Part shown: positions 22,872 to 34,553 of the stretch, piece by piece
How positions within the stretch are numbered: position 1 is the first letter of the stretch
Layout: each line of letters begins with the position of its first letter
Assembly (NCBI GenBank): GCA_947069175.1
Contig: CAMTDV010000023.1
Location: 90,146,240 to 90,210,239 of the forward strand
Length of the DNA stretch: 64,000 nt
Direction of reading: 5' to 3'
From: Scalesia atractyloides
Taxonomy: Eukaryota > Streptophyta > Magnoliopsida > Asterales > Asteraceae
Notes under the pieces: model-generated
Told to the model about the DNA's origin: nothing
Database searches by the model: none
What the model saw: only the letters and a program-made list of their open reading frames with translations
Made by a program: the position numbers and the translations under genes

Positions 22872-23718
22872 AATTTGTTCTGATTTGTTTATAGAATTTT
22901 TATAGAAGATTGATCACAAAAATTGTAATGACACATGCACTGCATGTTCAAAGCGAAAGAAATATTGATGAAATTTTCAATTCAAGAATCATGGGATGGT
23001 CATAGCAGAGTTCTCATTAAAGAAATCTTGTAGGATAAGAATCATGAGAGAACTTTATATGTAAAATTCTCATAAACGAAATATAGCATCTCAAGCTCTT
23101 GACAGTGAAGTGAGGGTTTAGCGAGCCATCTGCCATGCCACTCGTGAACTATTCGCAATTGGCTCGCTAAAATATCGAATCGAGCTTAAACGAGCTTGAG
23201 CCAGAGTTTGAAAGAGATAAAACACAACTAAGCCCTTCTGACTTCTGAGAATAACTAAAATTTTAGGTAAAGAGGACAATGACCGATAAAATTTTATTAA
23301 AACAAATCAAAGAACGTACACGAAACTTTAGTCATTAGCCCAACCCGGAGGCATACCCTACAACTAGACTAACCCCGGAAAGAAACTCTATGTGACAATA
23401 ATTGTCGACTTTAAAACTATCAACCTTAATTTATTAATTGATTTTTTTTATAGTTTTGGCCTTTCCTTCACATGGTAACACTTTTCCTTGCACTTAGTAG
23501 ACATGATTTGGAATTTATTAAGTCTCCTAAGAAGTGTCATCACCACTTCTTGTTTCATCCGCTTGAAACTTTCTTCTCCAGTAACTTTCATCAACATTTT
23601 GGCATTTGTGAGATAGATTTTGTCTGCTATATTTCATGAAGCACCATCTTTAAACAACATAGGAAAAGAGGCATGTTTTTTCATAGCTAAACAGAGAAAC
23701 AATATTTGATCAAAGATC
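22872..23718 (+). other. Intergenic stretch between element A and the kinase-like gene
   Basis: No gene seen. The first bases after the target duplication are the original continuation of the heparanase 3' region. A stretch at 23272-23400 (TTTTATTAAAAC, AATCAAAGAA, ...GCATACC...) resembles 24985-25080 inside intron 3 of the kinase-like gene, so both hold copies of one dispersed repeat. Confidence 0.5.
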
Positions 23719-25901
23719 ATGGGAGACAAGGCGATTATGGGGGTTGTTGAGGATCACCAAGAAACGCGTCGTCAGTGCAGTGAATTATCAACAGGAGATT
23801 TAAAAGTGTTCACATATGATGAACTAAAATGCGCTACGATGGGCTTTGGTTATAAAACACGTCTAGGTGATTGGAGTTTCGGGAAGGTTTACAAAGGTTG
23901 GGTTGATGAAATGACTTATTCCCCTACAAAGCATGGTACAGGATTAGCCGTTGTCATTAAGACATTCCCATTGGAGAACCAAAAGTCCATGGTATAGCAT
24001 TAACTTTACCATCATTATTCATTATTCATTGCTCAATAACATCATAGGTGATTTACGAATAGACTTTTGGTGTAGCGGTATCAAAAGTGGCCCATCAACC
24101 GAAACGATGTGGGTTCACATAGGATATATCCAAAAAGACAAGTAAATAACAAACAAACGTAGCTAGTAATATCTCACTCATAAAATAGGATCTAGAAAGG
24201 GTGAGATGAGGCCAAGCATTTCTCTATCCCATGAGATAGAGATGTTGCCCCCAATGCATCCACACACACACACACTTTCCTTTTTGGATAAAATTTTTAT
24301 CCAACTTTATCCTATTAAGCTTTATATTTCTTGTAATCTTAATAACCTGCCAATGCAGTTGGATTTGGTGTTGAAAAAGTTGAGTCATCCGAACCTTGTT
24401 AAGTTCATAGGGTACTGCATCCAAGGTGATTTGCTCTTTCTAGTAGATGAATTCTATTATGGAAACTTTGAGGATTGCCTTCATTACGGTAAGCATAAAA
24501 AATCCAGATGGTGAACTAAATTTGATTAAAAGTGAAGAGATGCGAGTTCGAAATATTTCTTTGATGGTTGTAGGAGCTATTTCACGACTTCCGCTTGCTA
24601 CAAAGGTGAAAATGGCACTAGGAATCGCTAGAGCGATTGTTTTCTTGCAGAAGGCATATCAAACTGCTTCAGCCCGCTCATGTGCAGACCAGTGGTTTAA
24701 GTTTGAGAGATGTAATATATTGCTGGATGAGGTACACGCTTAAGAATTTACATCGAATATTAGAACTTGAAATGCTGTAGTATTCACAATTTTGCAGTAA
24801 ACAACAACACATGCATCTTGATTAAGGAGTAGTCAATATGATTTGACTTCTTCTACAGACCTTTTTATTCTCCCTGTCACATAATATATGGAGTGCTCTT
24901 TTAAAATTTCTTGTTTTCTTATGAGCTTACTATATATGCAGTTGTTGTGTTTTCTTAGGAAAATGAGGCGGTACCTCAACAAATTTTATTAAAAAGAATC
25001 AAAGAATACAAAATTACAGGCATTGGCCCATCCCATGACATACCTCAAAGATAAACCATGAAACCAACCTCGAACGAAACCTACTTAGGGCCTTACAATT
25101 TTTGTTACTAAGGTTTGCCCAAAGACCCTAAGGCCCAAGACAAGCTTTGACATAGTACTCAACATGGGCCTATCCGTGGCCCGTTTGAGATAACCACACA
25201 ATTCACTGCACATACAAAATAAATCTCGTTCACAGACGACCAAATGAGATCTATACCACAACCAAACCTATCTACACATTTTTTATTTGAAAAGCAAAAA
25301 AAAAAAGATCTAACACATGTATCGAGCGTCATGTGTTAATCAGTGAATTCATGGTCGAGGTGTTATAATCGATTTTCTGGAACTGCCATCCATGGATCCG
25401 AAAGCTGGTTTTATGTATTGATCTTGAACTAAAAATTTGCAGGATTTTACTGCGAAACTTTCGGACTACAATGTGTCATTGTTCAGACTTGGTTCTCTTC
25501 GAGGATTAGATTATGACATTGAGCACCCTGTACATAGTAAGTTTGTCAACTGGTTTGTTCTAGTGAAATTTTTTGTTTTAGTATTAACTATCACTTTATC
25601 AGATCCTCCTCCATCTATATTTGGAAGGAGCAATGTCACCAGCTTTACAATGGTATTAGCGGAGATACTAACAGGGGAAACAGTTTCTGAAACAAATCCT
25701 CTGGTGAAGATGAATGATTTACGCCACAATAAAGAAATACTAAACGATCCAAAATCGTTGGGTTCTGTTGCGAAAGTCTGTTTTGAAATCTGCAATGATG
25801 TGGATTCAGAATCCAAAACGCTAAGGCTCTTAAAGAAGTTTGACAGTCATATCCCAACAGGAACAAATGGGGCATTGACCACTACAATGAATAAATCTTA
25901 G
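23719..25901 (+). CDS. Receptor-like cytoplasmic kinase-type protein, probable pseudokinase, five exons
   Basis: Exons 23719-23991, 24359-24488, 24574-24731, 25443-25536 and 25603-25901 all have GT-AG borders and keep frame, giving 317 residues. The N-terminal stretch LKVFTYDELKCATMGF and VYKGWVDEMTYSP is typical of the RLCK VII/PBL group. The Lys of the VAIK motif survives (VVIKTF), and LSHPNLVKFIGYC and CNILLDE are clear. But the glycine loop is GDWSFG, the HRD Asp is replaced (WFKFERCNILLD), DFG reads DYN, the APE segment is lost, and SDVYSFG reads SNVTSFT. Phosphotransfer is therefore unlikely; a scaffold or decoy role is possible. No frameshift or stop suggests selection or recent decay. 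Gene structure is inferred from splice signals; the start is the first ATG in frame. Confidence 0.75.
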
Positions 25902-27105
25902 AAAACTAGTTCACAAGTTAATATGAACTCCGAGAGCATGACTAAGGTTCACTTTGCTTAGCAGTTGTGCAATTCGAATCATGTCGTTTTCTTATTTGGT
26001 TTTTGTCAAGATGTAAATCATCGTGTTATAGTAGTCAATGAGTATTTACATGTGTTGTGTTTTGATCAATAAGCTTCAAAAAGTGAATCACATTGATACA
26101 TTGTTGCGGTGTTGGTTATGGGGTTCCAGATGATATCTATAATAAATCATAAACGACAGTCAAACTACAACTTATTACTTCAAAGCCAGTGATATAACAA
26201 TGTGCTTTGGGTCGAAACACCTCCCAAGATAAAATGACGCAACGGGTATCAATGGTGATAAGGTGATTATATTTATTGAGTTTCAAGGATTTCAAGTAAC
26301 TTAATGAACCGTTTCCACATAAAATAAATAAAAAAATTATTAAAGAATTACAAAACTGAAATACAAAGAAAGCAAATAATTACGCAAACAACTGAAATGA
26401 AGCAAAAACAATACAAGTAAGATGAAGCAGAGAGTTTTTGCCTAAGGGTTATGTTTGACACAGGCCCCTTAAAACAAATTCCGAGTCTCCACTGAGAACT
26501 CGTTTGGTCTCCCAGGTTACAACAACCGGAGCAATATTACTGCCGGAGCTGGAACGAGGACCCGAAGCGTACCTTGAAGTGAGTAGAGAGAAGATAAAGC
26601 TGCAGAAAATTCTATGCATGTACAGTTGGTTTCCAGTGTGTTCTGCAGCCAGGTCTCGGTTGGTATTTATACTACAAGTTGAGTAAAAATTGGTCTGAGA
26701 ATTAAAAACAAAAAATTAATGAATATTAAAGGTCTTCAATGCCTTTTAATATATATTTTTATTCAGAATCGTAACTATTTGACTGTTCTGTTTCAACTTA
26801 GACCTAAAACTAGTAATCTGCTAAAGTCTAAAACCTGTTGCGAGACACGCACATGCCAAAACTGGTACGTGGGGCGCACACACCACCCGTACTAACCCAC
26901 AGGCCTGCGCCACTCTGGTGTGCACACTGATGTGCCATCAATTATACATATTTTAATACATAATTATCCCTAAATTATAAGTACTTTATTGACCTTTTAC
27001 TTGCAAATGCTACCTAAATCGTTCCTATTTGAAAAATGCAGGTTTCTAAAATATGGGGATGAAAAGAATTGAAAAACGAGCATAAATGAAGCAAAACTCC
27101 AAGAT
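25902..27105 (+). other. Intergenic region, no gene recognised
   Basis: AT-rich DNA downstream of the kinase-like gene, with no convincing coding potential. A short open frame at 26504-26686 has no recognisable motif. CA/GT-rich palindromic pieces near 26850-26935 look like the upstream part of an LTR. Confidence 0.4.
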
Positions 27106-27109
27106 TCTA

Positions 27110-28131
27110 AGGAAATCAACAAGTTATTAGATAGGCACAGTTATGCCTATAGGCACGGCCATGCACAATACCAAGCATCACAAAGTCAACACAAGAATGG
27201 TCAACATAAGTCCGTGAGGCACGCCTATGCCCCTTAGGCATACCCGTACTCAAAGAAAAGACAAGGGACGGAGGTTCGAGAACTGACCAAGAATGCCACA
27301 TGTTCAAGACTTGTCGCTTAGAAAAGGACAAGAAGGACAAGTAGTGTCAGGGAATCCTCAAAAAGCACGGTCATGCCCTTTAGGCCTCTAGCCTATAAAT
27401 AGAAGGCCTTTGCTGCCCATTTTCACCATCCCATTTCACCCACTCCACTTTCATGTTTCACACACTAAACCTCTACTCTTAAGAGGTCACAAGGAGTTTG
27501 GGATCACTCCACAAAATACTTGTAATAGCTTAGTTTGAGAGAGAGAGAGAGTACTTGTAATCAACAACCCTTCCTCAAGTTGTTTAAACCTGTCATACTT
27601 GATCCATTATAATTCCCTCAGTAATCATTGTTTACGGACAAGCTATGGCTATTATAGGCTAAAGTCCTTGTGTTTCTTGGGTTAAAGATGAAGCTTGGTA
27701 TGAATTAAATGTTTAATCTTTCGCAAAGAGGTATGCTATGTCTTTAATAATTCCTTCTACTCTTCTTCTTTTGTAATGAGCTTGTGATTGTTTTGGTCTT
27801 TGATCTTGTTGGAGTTCTTGATAACCAAAGGAGCTGAAGCTTATTAGTACACTCATGGTGTGTAACAATCCATATACTAATAAAGGAAATCCGATCTTGG
27901 AGAAGTGGTTAACCCGTTTTGTGGAGACACATCTTGTGATCAACCCACGTTTATCAAGAATATCGTTTGTGCATGCATGGTCTATATGCTAGGCCTCAAG
28001 GATTAGCCAACACTTGATCTAGTGACTAGTCTAACATGATTTATATGTTAGACTTGGCACGGCCCAAGAGTTTGTGAACCCATGTTAAAATACTATACGT
28101 ATCTTTCTCTCTCTCTCTCTCTCTCTCATCT

Positions 28132-28194
<63 letters not shown>

Positions 28195-28746
28195 CATCAC
28201 CCGTTAAATAAAGTTCAATCTCCCTAATTAATTACAGGTGTCATTAGCACCGGTGGGGAGCACTTTGATATATCCTTGCTACCTTTGAAGTGAGACAAAG
28301 GTATCCCAAATAGAAGATCGCAAGCTATGGGAACTATGTAAAAGAAAGAAGAGTAGTTGGATGTAACTAACCCAAGATTAAGGGATTGTTCCTTAGAAAG
28401 AACCTTTCCCTAAGATTGGGCAATGTAATATCTTTAATCGGCTCTAATTCTATTTTAACCTTAAAGTCACATCTTGTAAATCTAATAAAAATTCGTCGGT
28501 TACCTTAGCGAGGAGTCGGGTCTTTGAGTTAATTAATATCACCTCTTGCCAATAAATTAACTATAATTCATCCCAAGTGGATTCAAAAATCCAAAGCCAT
28601 ACTCTTCGTGCTCTTGATATTCCCTACTAATCACCTATTACATGCTTTTATTTTCTTGTTTAATATAAAAATTACAAAAGATAATTAATTAAACAAGTCG
28701 GTAATTTAGAATAACTATTAAAAATCGTATACTTTGGGTTTGATAC
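27110..28746 (+). repeat. Probable old LTR remnant (Athila/Tat-like style)
   Basis: Contains GGCACGG/GGCATACC-type repeated pieces (27130-27250) and a TATA box TATAAATAG (about 27391). A leader-like stretch with GAGAGAGAGAGAG (27537-27551) and a microsatellite follow, then a block ending GGGTTTGATAC. Promoter-then-leader order and the GGGTTTGATAC end resemble LTRs of non-chromovirus gypsy elements. No coding or matching second LTR was found here, so the class is a guess. Confidence 0.35.
28105..28188. repeat. Compound microsatellite (CT)n then (TA)n
   Basis: CT repeat at about 28105-28127, then an uninterrupted TA repeat of about 25 units at 28136-28188. Likely polymorphic. Confidence 0.9.
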
Positions 28747-29186
28747 TGTCACACCCCACCCCGTAGCGGATTGGTGATCGGGGAATGATGATTGTCCAAA
28801 GCTTATGGCACTATTAAAATTTCATTATTAAACATGTCATAATTAAATGTCACACATTTCCTATAAGATCAAATATCCAAATAAAATAACATAATAACTG
28901 TCTTTATTAATTTCTAAGGCAAAGGCTCCTATATGATCTCGATCAAGTCAGGCTTCGGTTCTCACTACCTCTATCATGTGTAAAATAACTTTTGGGTCAA
29001 CTACAATGAGCTGGTAAGTAAATCCAGGTTAGGTAAAATTAAATTTGCATTTAAATTAACAAAAAAAACATGTAAGTTTATATATAAACATATATAATGA
29101 ATGATAAGACAATGAATCACGAACAAAATAACCAAACCAAATGCTTGTGTCGCACACCCAAAGAGGGTGTGACTAAATAAGGTGGT
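28747..29186 (-). repeat. Truncated minus-strand LTR end
   Basis: Begins TGTCACACCCC, the inverted 3' end of A/C/D/E-like LTRs. It keeps the order of their terminal 200-300 bp, including a CTATCATGTGTAAAA and TTTTGGGTCAACTAC segment. It is preceded by GATAC and ends next to a second GATAC (29187-29191), after which another TGTCACACC starts. Confidence 0.55.
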
Positions 29187-29191
29187 GATAC

Positions 29192-29811
29192 TGTCACACC
29201 CTGCTCGTAGTGGAAGCACATGCATGTGACCATGAAAGGTTCTCAAAGCGTTCGATAGTGTAAACAATCTTCATAGTAAAAATAAACAACAATGCCATAT
29301 GATATGTTGTTTGAAATTTAAGTACAAGATTTAAGGACTTGTTCACAACATTTTGAAAAGTATTTCGAGTTTACAACACAAACAAAATATAGTTATTCTT
29401 CTTGTAAATAAATAAAGGTTTTGACTCCTATATTCCCGCATGAGAGCGGTATATAAAAGGCAAATCCTTCAAAAGTGGCATCATTCTCTTGCATTCCTTG
29501 TTACCTTGGTTTTCCTTGATGATATGCTCACTTTCCTGAAATACATGTTAAGTTTAAAAAGTCAACAATAATGTTGGTGAATTCATGTGTTTTGTTTTAT
29601 AACAACTGAATCTTGAAAAACATTTGTAAGACATGTATTGAAAACCGGTATGCAAAGCGTCATTGATCTTATTGTTTGCAAGGACATTAATATGTGTGCC
29701 AACATAAGTAAGTAACCAAATCTATATGATGGTTGTCCTTCCGGCCACTAAATCTATAGTGTAACACGACTATTGGGACAACAAAAGCACTCCAACAGGG
29801 TCTCACGGACC
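29192..29811 (-). repeat. Second minus-strand LTR-like remnant
   Basis: Starts TGTCACACCCTGCTCGTAG and has no long open frame. It looks like the end of another LTR family. Element C is inserted into the DNA at its right side; the sequence continues after C at 44595. Confidence 0.4.
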
Positions 29812-30000
29812 AGGAGTGTAACATTTGTCAAAAACGGGTTTTCCAAACCCGCTTCGTTTGTAATCGAATATCAAGTTATAAATGTTTCGTTGCGTATTTA
29901 TGTTAATTTTCATTTTAAACGATGCATAATTAATAAACAAAATAGAATTTAAAAATTATAATTAATAAAAAGGGAAAATAAAATAAATAAAAAAAGAAAA

Positions 30001-30082
30001 CCGGCTGCCGGGATTCGAACCCGGGTCAGCCGGGTAAGTATAAGACTTAACATGCACACATATAACCACTCCGCCACTTGAT
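30001..30082 (-). other. Antisense tRNA-like module in LTR C (5' copy)
   Basis: On the minus strand: perfect A box TGGCGGAGTGG (30066-30076), then 55 nt to a perfect B box GGTTCGAATCC (30011-30021). The T-arm is a full CCGGG/CCCGG stem around TTCGAAT. The spacing fits class II tRNAs (Ser/Leu type, long variable arm). TTTT and T7 runs follow. The 3' LTR copy (42111-42190) has lost one base in the B box. No acceptor stem is visible. Confidence 0.7.
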
Positions 30083-30906
30083 GTTTTCTGTTAGTTCTAG
30101 GAATCAATTAAACCTTATGTTCAACCATGAATCGATCTGTTTACGCTAACTGAAACCGTTATCGGTTTCCAAACGTCCAAAAACGTTTGAGTGTTCGCGG
30201 TTTCTGTCAATAACCGATACACCGACACCTCCAATCAATTTAGCTTTGAATGGACTTGAATTCAAGAGTTGATCGGTTTTAATAACCGAAAACCTGCATT
30301 TCCTGAATTACTCCAATCATAGTCTCCTCTCGCGACTCAAACACATCTGCAAACCTTTAATTTCACTTTCGCACTACTTTCAGTTCGTCGGAAAAGCTAT
30401 TTGAACTCGCCGGACTTTCGCCGGAAAACCGTGTCTTCCATCAAATCAGTAAGTCTCTCATTTCTTTCATCGTCTATCAGTTGTTAAGCTTTTGCTAACT
30501 CCAGCCCTTCAACCAGAATCAGTTTCAGACGACGAAATCGGATAATTTACTCTCGCCGGAAAACTTCTGAAAGTTCCCAATTCTCGCTGTGAAACGGTAT
30601 AGTCTTTTAAACCTTCTGGTAATTCTTGTTCAGTGCTTCAATTCCGCATTTAGCTAATCAAAATTGATAATCTGTCCTCTCAGACGAAATCCGTAAAAAC
30701 AGAGCCGACGACTTTGCCGGAATTCTGAGATAGATCGTTTCTCAGGTATGTTTACTTCCAAAATCGTCTCTGCGATTTTATTTTAGTCATTTGAATGTTT
30801 GTCAATCGAATTAAACAAGAAACAATAGAGTAATCGTAGTCTGTGATTCTGTAACGAAGAAGACGAAGTTAGGTTGTTTATAAGTTTATAATTTGGATAT
30901 TATCTC

Positions 30907-31322
30907 GGGTTAGACACACAGTCCAGCGGTGGACTGTGTGCACACATATATCACACGCCGCGAGTTTGATCCTTGACACACACGTATGCTCTGTAATAAA
31001 GATGTTTTATTTTTCTAACTGAACCGGATTAACTTACGATAGATGTTAAGTATAATAAAAATCGGTATATTAACCAGGTTAGACACACAGTCCAGCGGTG
31101 GACTGTGTGCAACACTAACCCACAGGTCCCGGGTTCGAGACCTGTTGCACACTCCGGTTCGATGATTAAAACCTTTTTTTGAAAATAAAAGAATTTTGAA
31201 TAAACTAAAATAGTATATAAATTTAATTAAAAACAGAATTATTTCGGGTTAGACACATAGCTCAGTTGGTAGAGCTGCGTGCACACGTACGAGAGGTCTC
31301 GGGTTCGAGTCCTGCCCTACAC
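30907..31322 (+). other. Array of three sense tRNA-like modules in LTR C (5' copy)
   Basis: Modules at about 30907-30985, 31077-31155 and 31246-31322, each starting GGTTAGACA. Modules 1 and 2 carry a perfect 10-bp stem CACACAGTCC/GGACTGTGTG with loop AGCGGT (30915-30940, 31084-31109). Module 3 has A box TAGCTCAGTTGG (31258) and B box GGTTCGAGTCC (31302), 44 nt apart; its D-arm region also pairs over 10 bp (CACATAGCTC/GAGCTGCGTG). Module 2 B box is GGTTCGAGACC; module 1's is degraded. T-runs follow: TTTT then T5 near 31000-31012, T7 near 31172, T8 near 31395. Confidence 0.7.
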
Positions 31323-31332
31323 ACAATAGAAC

Positions 31333-31396
31333 CGGTCAAACAGTCAACAGTCACAGTCAAACAGTCAACGGTCAATTGTCAACGCAAAAGTCAACA
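31333..31396 (+). promoter_or_regulatory. W-box cluster in LTR C
   Basis: Seven GTCAA cores in about 62 bp, six of them in the full W-box form (A/G)GTCAA, the complement of TTGAC(C/T) bound by WRKY factors. Repeats of AGTCAAC and GGTCAA make up nearly all of this stretch. The 3' LTR (about 43453-43516) keeps the cluster. Confidence 0.65.
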
Positions 31397-32482
31397 TTTT
31401 TTTTATATTTTTATTTATTTAATTTAATTTAAAAATCAATTAAAAATACTTGAAAATAATGTTTTTAAAGATAGGAAATAGCCTTAAACTCACAAAAATA
31501 TATTTAAAAACCCTATTAAAATTATTAATAAAATCCACTCATTTACTATACCTTCCGTTATTATTTATGTTAGTTAATCCTCGTTGATCAATCCTTCAAA
31601 CTCGTGCGCATCTCATCATCTCCAACCGAACGCACCCAATGTGAGTGAATCTCTACAAATTCCCCGTTTTAATCACGTTTTTGGGGTGTATCATGTGTCT
31701 TACCATTTACTATATTTAAATCATTGTGCATACATCATATCATGAACAAATGTGTATTCAGCTTGTATCAACTGTTTGTGTGGTTATTGTTTAGATTTAA
31801 TTTATTATTTTCAGTACATCCAATATCATAGGCCGCCGCTCCCCATTACATTATGAGCGTTGAGTAGTTCCCCATTACATTATGAGCGTGAACCGGGCGT
31901 TGCCAACATACGATCGGCTCCGTTTGATTGAGCCTTGATCGCACAGACATTCATCATAGACCGTCAGTTCCCCATTACATTATGAGCGTGAACGTGACGT
32001 TGCCAACATATACAGTTTCATTCATGTTATATATTCACGCAAGTTCATATGTTACTGTATGTTATTGTATGTTATTGTTTGTGGTTGTTATTGCTATTGT
32101 TTGATTATTTACATTTGCTCACATATGACTATTGCACAATTTTTCCATGATAAAAATAATAAGAAATCAATAATAAATGTTTATCTAACAAGGTTCACTC
32201 GCCAGCTTATGTTGACCCAAAACCCCCCATTTTTTACACATGATACAGGTGATCCAGCTGCAGCAAGAAACACATAGGATTGGCTTAGAAGAATAAACTG
32301 GTTTAGAGCTTGGATTGTTTAGTTGAATATTTTTCTTTGTATTTGTATGAACATGTTTGGATTATTGAGAATGTAATTTTGACTTAAATAAATATGAAAC
32401 ATATTAGTAAATATCATGAGCTTTGGTGATAACCCAATTATGCCCCGACTCTTATTCCGCTGCGGGTCGGGGTGTGACAGAT

Positions 32483-32494
32483 TGGTATCAGAGC
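32483..32494 (+). other. Primer binding site of element C (initiator Met-tRNA)
   Basis: TGGTATCAGAGC, 3 nt after the LTR, is a perfect match to the complement of the initiator Met-tRNA 3' end. Confidence 0.9.
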
Positions 32495-32779
32495 CATGAC
32501 TATAGGGATATAGGATAGGTTATTAGACCCTTAGAGCCTATACTATAGTTGATTAGAATTTTTAAAATTTTTGTGTGTTACATGCCAAATTTCATGATGT
32601 TTATATGTTTTATGTTTAATGTTACATTCAATGTTATGCAAGCATGTTCATAAGTACATACTATTATATAATGCCTATCATGAATCATATTCTCATAACA
32701 TATCATATCCATGAGAGCACACATCACATCATGATTGTTTTTACAATGATTTTTGTATTTTCAAATCATATCAAAGTGA

Positions 32780-33288
32780 GTTCTCATGACGGGCATGTAG
32801 TAACTGGAAGGGTATAAGTACCGGTAGTCGGAACGTCCTGTCTAGGCTTGGCATTCGTATAAATCAAAAATAAAGGACCAGTTTGCCTACCTGGGGACTA
32901 AGGATGAGAGTACGAAATACCTATTAGGCCAAAGCATGCTATACCAAACGTCGTGTGAGCTAACCCCACTTTGAGTTGTCATTGTGTCTACACCTGGACA
33001 CGTTCCGACCATACATCTCGTAAACATATTTCATGGTTTTCATTCGGGTGATGCGATTGTTAAATCGCCAATACTAATGTGAATCCTACCAAGCCAATAG
33101 TCATGGGGGCCCACATGACTATACAGGTGAAGGTATGGGGGACATTTGAGGCCCAACATGAGCAAACCCAAGAAATCCTATGGATGTAGTTGCATTATTG
33201 ATATTTCTGTTATTTTCATTTTCTTTAAGACACATGAAACCTAAAAAGACTCCATAAACTCACAATCTTCTTACATATGTTCCTGTAG
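32780..33288 (+). other. Leader of element C with conserved block
   Basis: Contains ACGGGCATGTAGTAACTGG, CCGGTAGTCGGAACGTCC, GATGAGAGTACGA and TATTAGGCCAAAGCATG in the same order as A. A stretch with AATAGTCATGGGGGCCCACA precedes the gag ATG at 33289. No coding function is seen. Confidence 0.6.
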
Positions 33289-34545
33289 ATGTCGTCTAGA
33301 CAACAACGAAGGGGTAAAAGATCAGGAAGGTCTCAGGAATGCTTGGCCACCCAAATCGCGAAACAAATGGCCACGGTACTTCCTGACATTGTGGTTCAAG
33401 TACAACAAGCTCTCGCCAAAAATCCCACCAATCCTCCCCAGCAAGAAGACCAGAACATCGGTAACCCTCCTACCAACAAGTGCTCATATAAACATTTCAA
33501 GTTTGCGATCCTCCAAAATTTGAAGGGACCGAAGGTGTCACTGCTCTCCTCCACTGGTTTGAGGAAATGGAAAACACTTTCCTCAACTGCGATTTTCCCA
33601 AGGATCGCAAGGTACGATACGCAACCGGGAGACTATTTGGGGTAGCTCTTACCTGGTGGAATACTGAAAAGGGTAAGAGAGGAATCGAAGATGCAATGGA
33701 CTTAACGTGGGAGGAGTTAAGGGAAATCATGACGAGACGATTCTGTCCTAGAAGTGAGATTAAAAAGTTAGAGGACGAATTTCATTTATTGAAGAAAAAG
33801 GAGGGAGATCATACTTCCTACAACAAGAGGTTTTTAGAGTTGAACCAGATGGTCCCTAACTTGTTCACCCCAGTTTACCGTTTAGTCGAGCATTATATTC
33901 GAGGTCTTCCCTCGAAAATTCAAGATTCAGTTCTCAGCACTTCGCCAGCAACACTTGAAGCTGCTATGGAACTAGCTACTGAACTGACCGAGAATCGAAT
34001 TCGCAACGGTAAATTTAAAGAGGAGAAAAAGAAAGCCCCCGTTGAGGGCCAAACTTCAAACCATTCCACCTCCTCCTCTAAGTTTGCTAACAAGAGGAAA
34101 CGTAACACCAGAAATTTCGCTGTCACACAAACCAATTACCCTATCCCTGCTGCACCCATTACCCAAGTTGCCCCCTCACCTGCACCATATAAAAGGCCAT
34201 ACTCTGGCCCATTACCAAAATGCAACCGTTGCCAATACCATCACTTTCCTGATCATCCCTGCCAACATTGCACCGGCTGTGGTCGCGCAGGTCACACTGT
34301 TCAAACCTGTCGCATACCTCAGTGAACGAACCGCCACCAGCCCTCAACCCAAACCCACCATCAAATAATGGGTCAAGCCCAACAACCCCTACTACTACCA
34401 CCTACCCAACATTTAGCCCAATCATACTACCAACCCAACTATCCCATGGTGCAACCTATGCGGGCTTGCTACAATTGTGGAGACCCAAACCATTTTAGAA
34501 ACACTTCTCCACGTTTGGTGAACATTATACATGCTCAAGCCTAAG
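33289..34545 (+). pseudogene. Element C gag (degraded)
   Basis: ATG 33289 starts MSSRQQRRGKRSGRSQECLA, close to A. A one-base loss near 33508 shifts the frame. The core resumes by 33567 (MENTFLNCDFPKDRKVRYA, LTWWNTEKGKRG, MTRRFCPRSEIKKLE) and includes CTGCGRAGHTVQTC. It stops at TGA 34323-34325 where A has CGA, and again at TAA 34542-34544 where A has CAA. In the second knuckle the last Cys is Ser (FRNTS). Confidence 0.86.
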
Positions 34546-34553
34546 CAAATCCG

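Larger units (their letters stand above)
29817..32479 (+). repeat. 5' LTR of element C
   Basis: 2663 bp, TGTAACATTTG to GGGTGTGACA. It contains one antisense and three sense tRNA-like modules and a W-box cluster. The unit CCCCATTACATTATGAGCGT occurs three times (about 31846, 31869, 31970), and one GATCGGCTC...GAGCCTTGATC hairpin lies at 31911-31939. It starts with a short inverted repeat, AACGGGTTTTCC against AAACCCGCTTCG. Confidence 0.95.

Noticed and set aside
27110..28746. Firm assignment to Athila
   Set aside because: Only promoter and end-style resemblance was seen. No PBS, PPT, coding or second LTR supports the clade.
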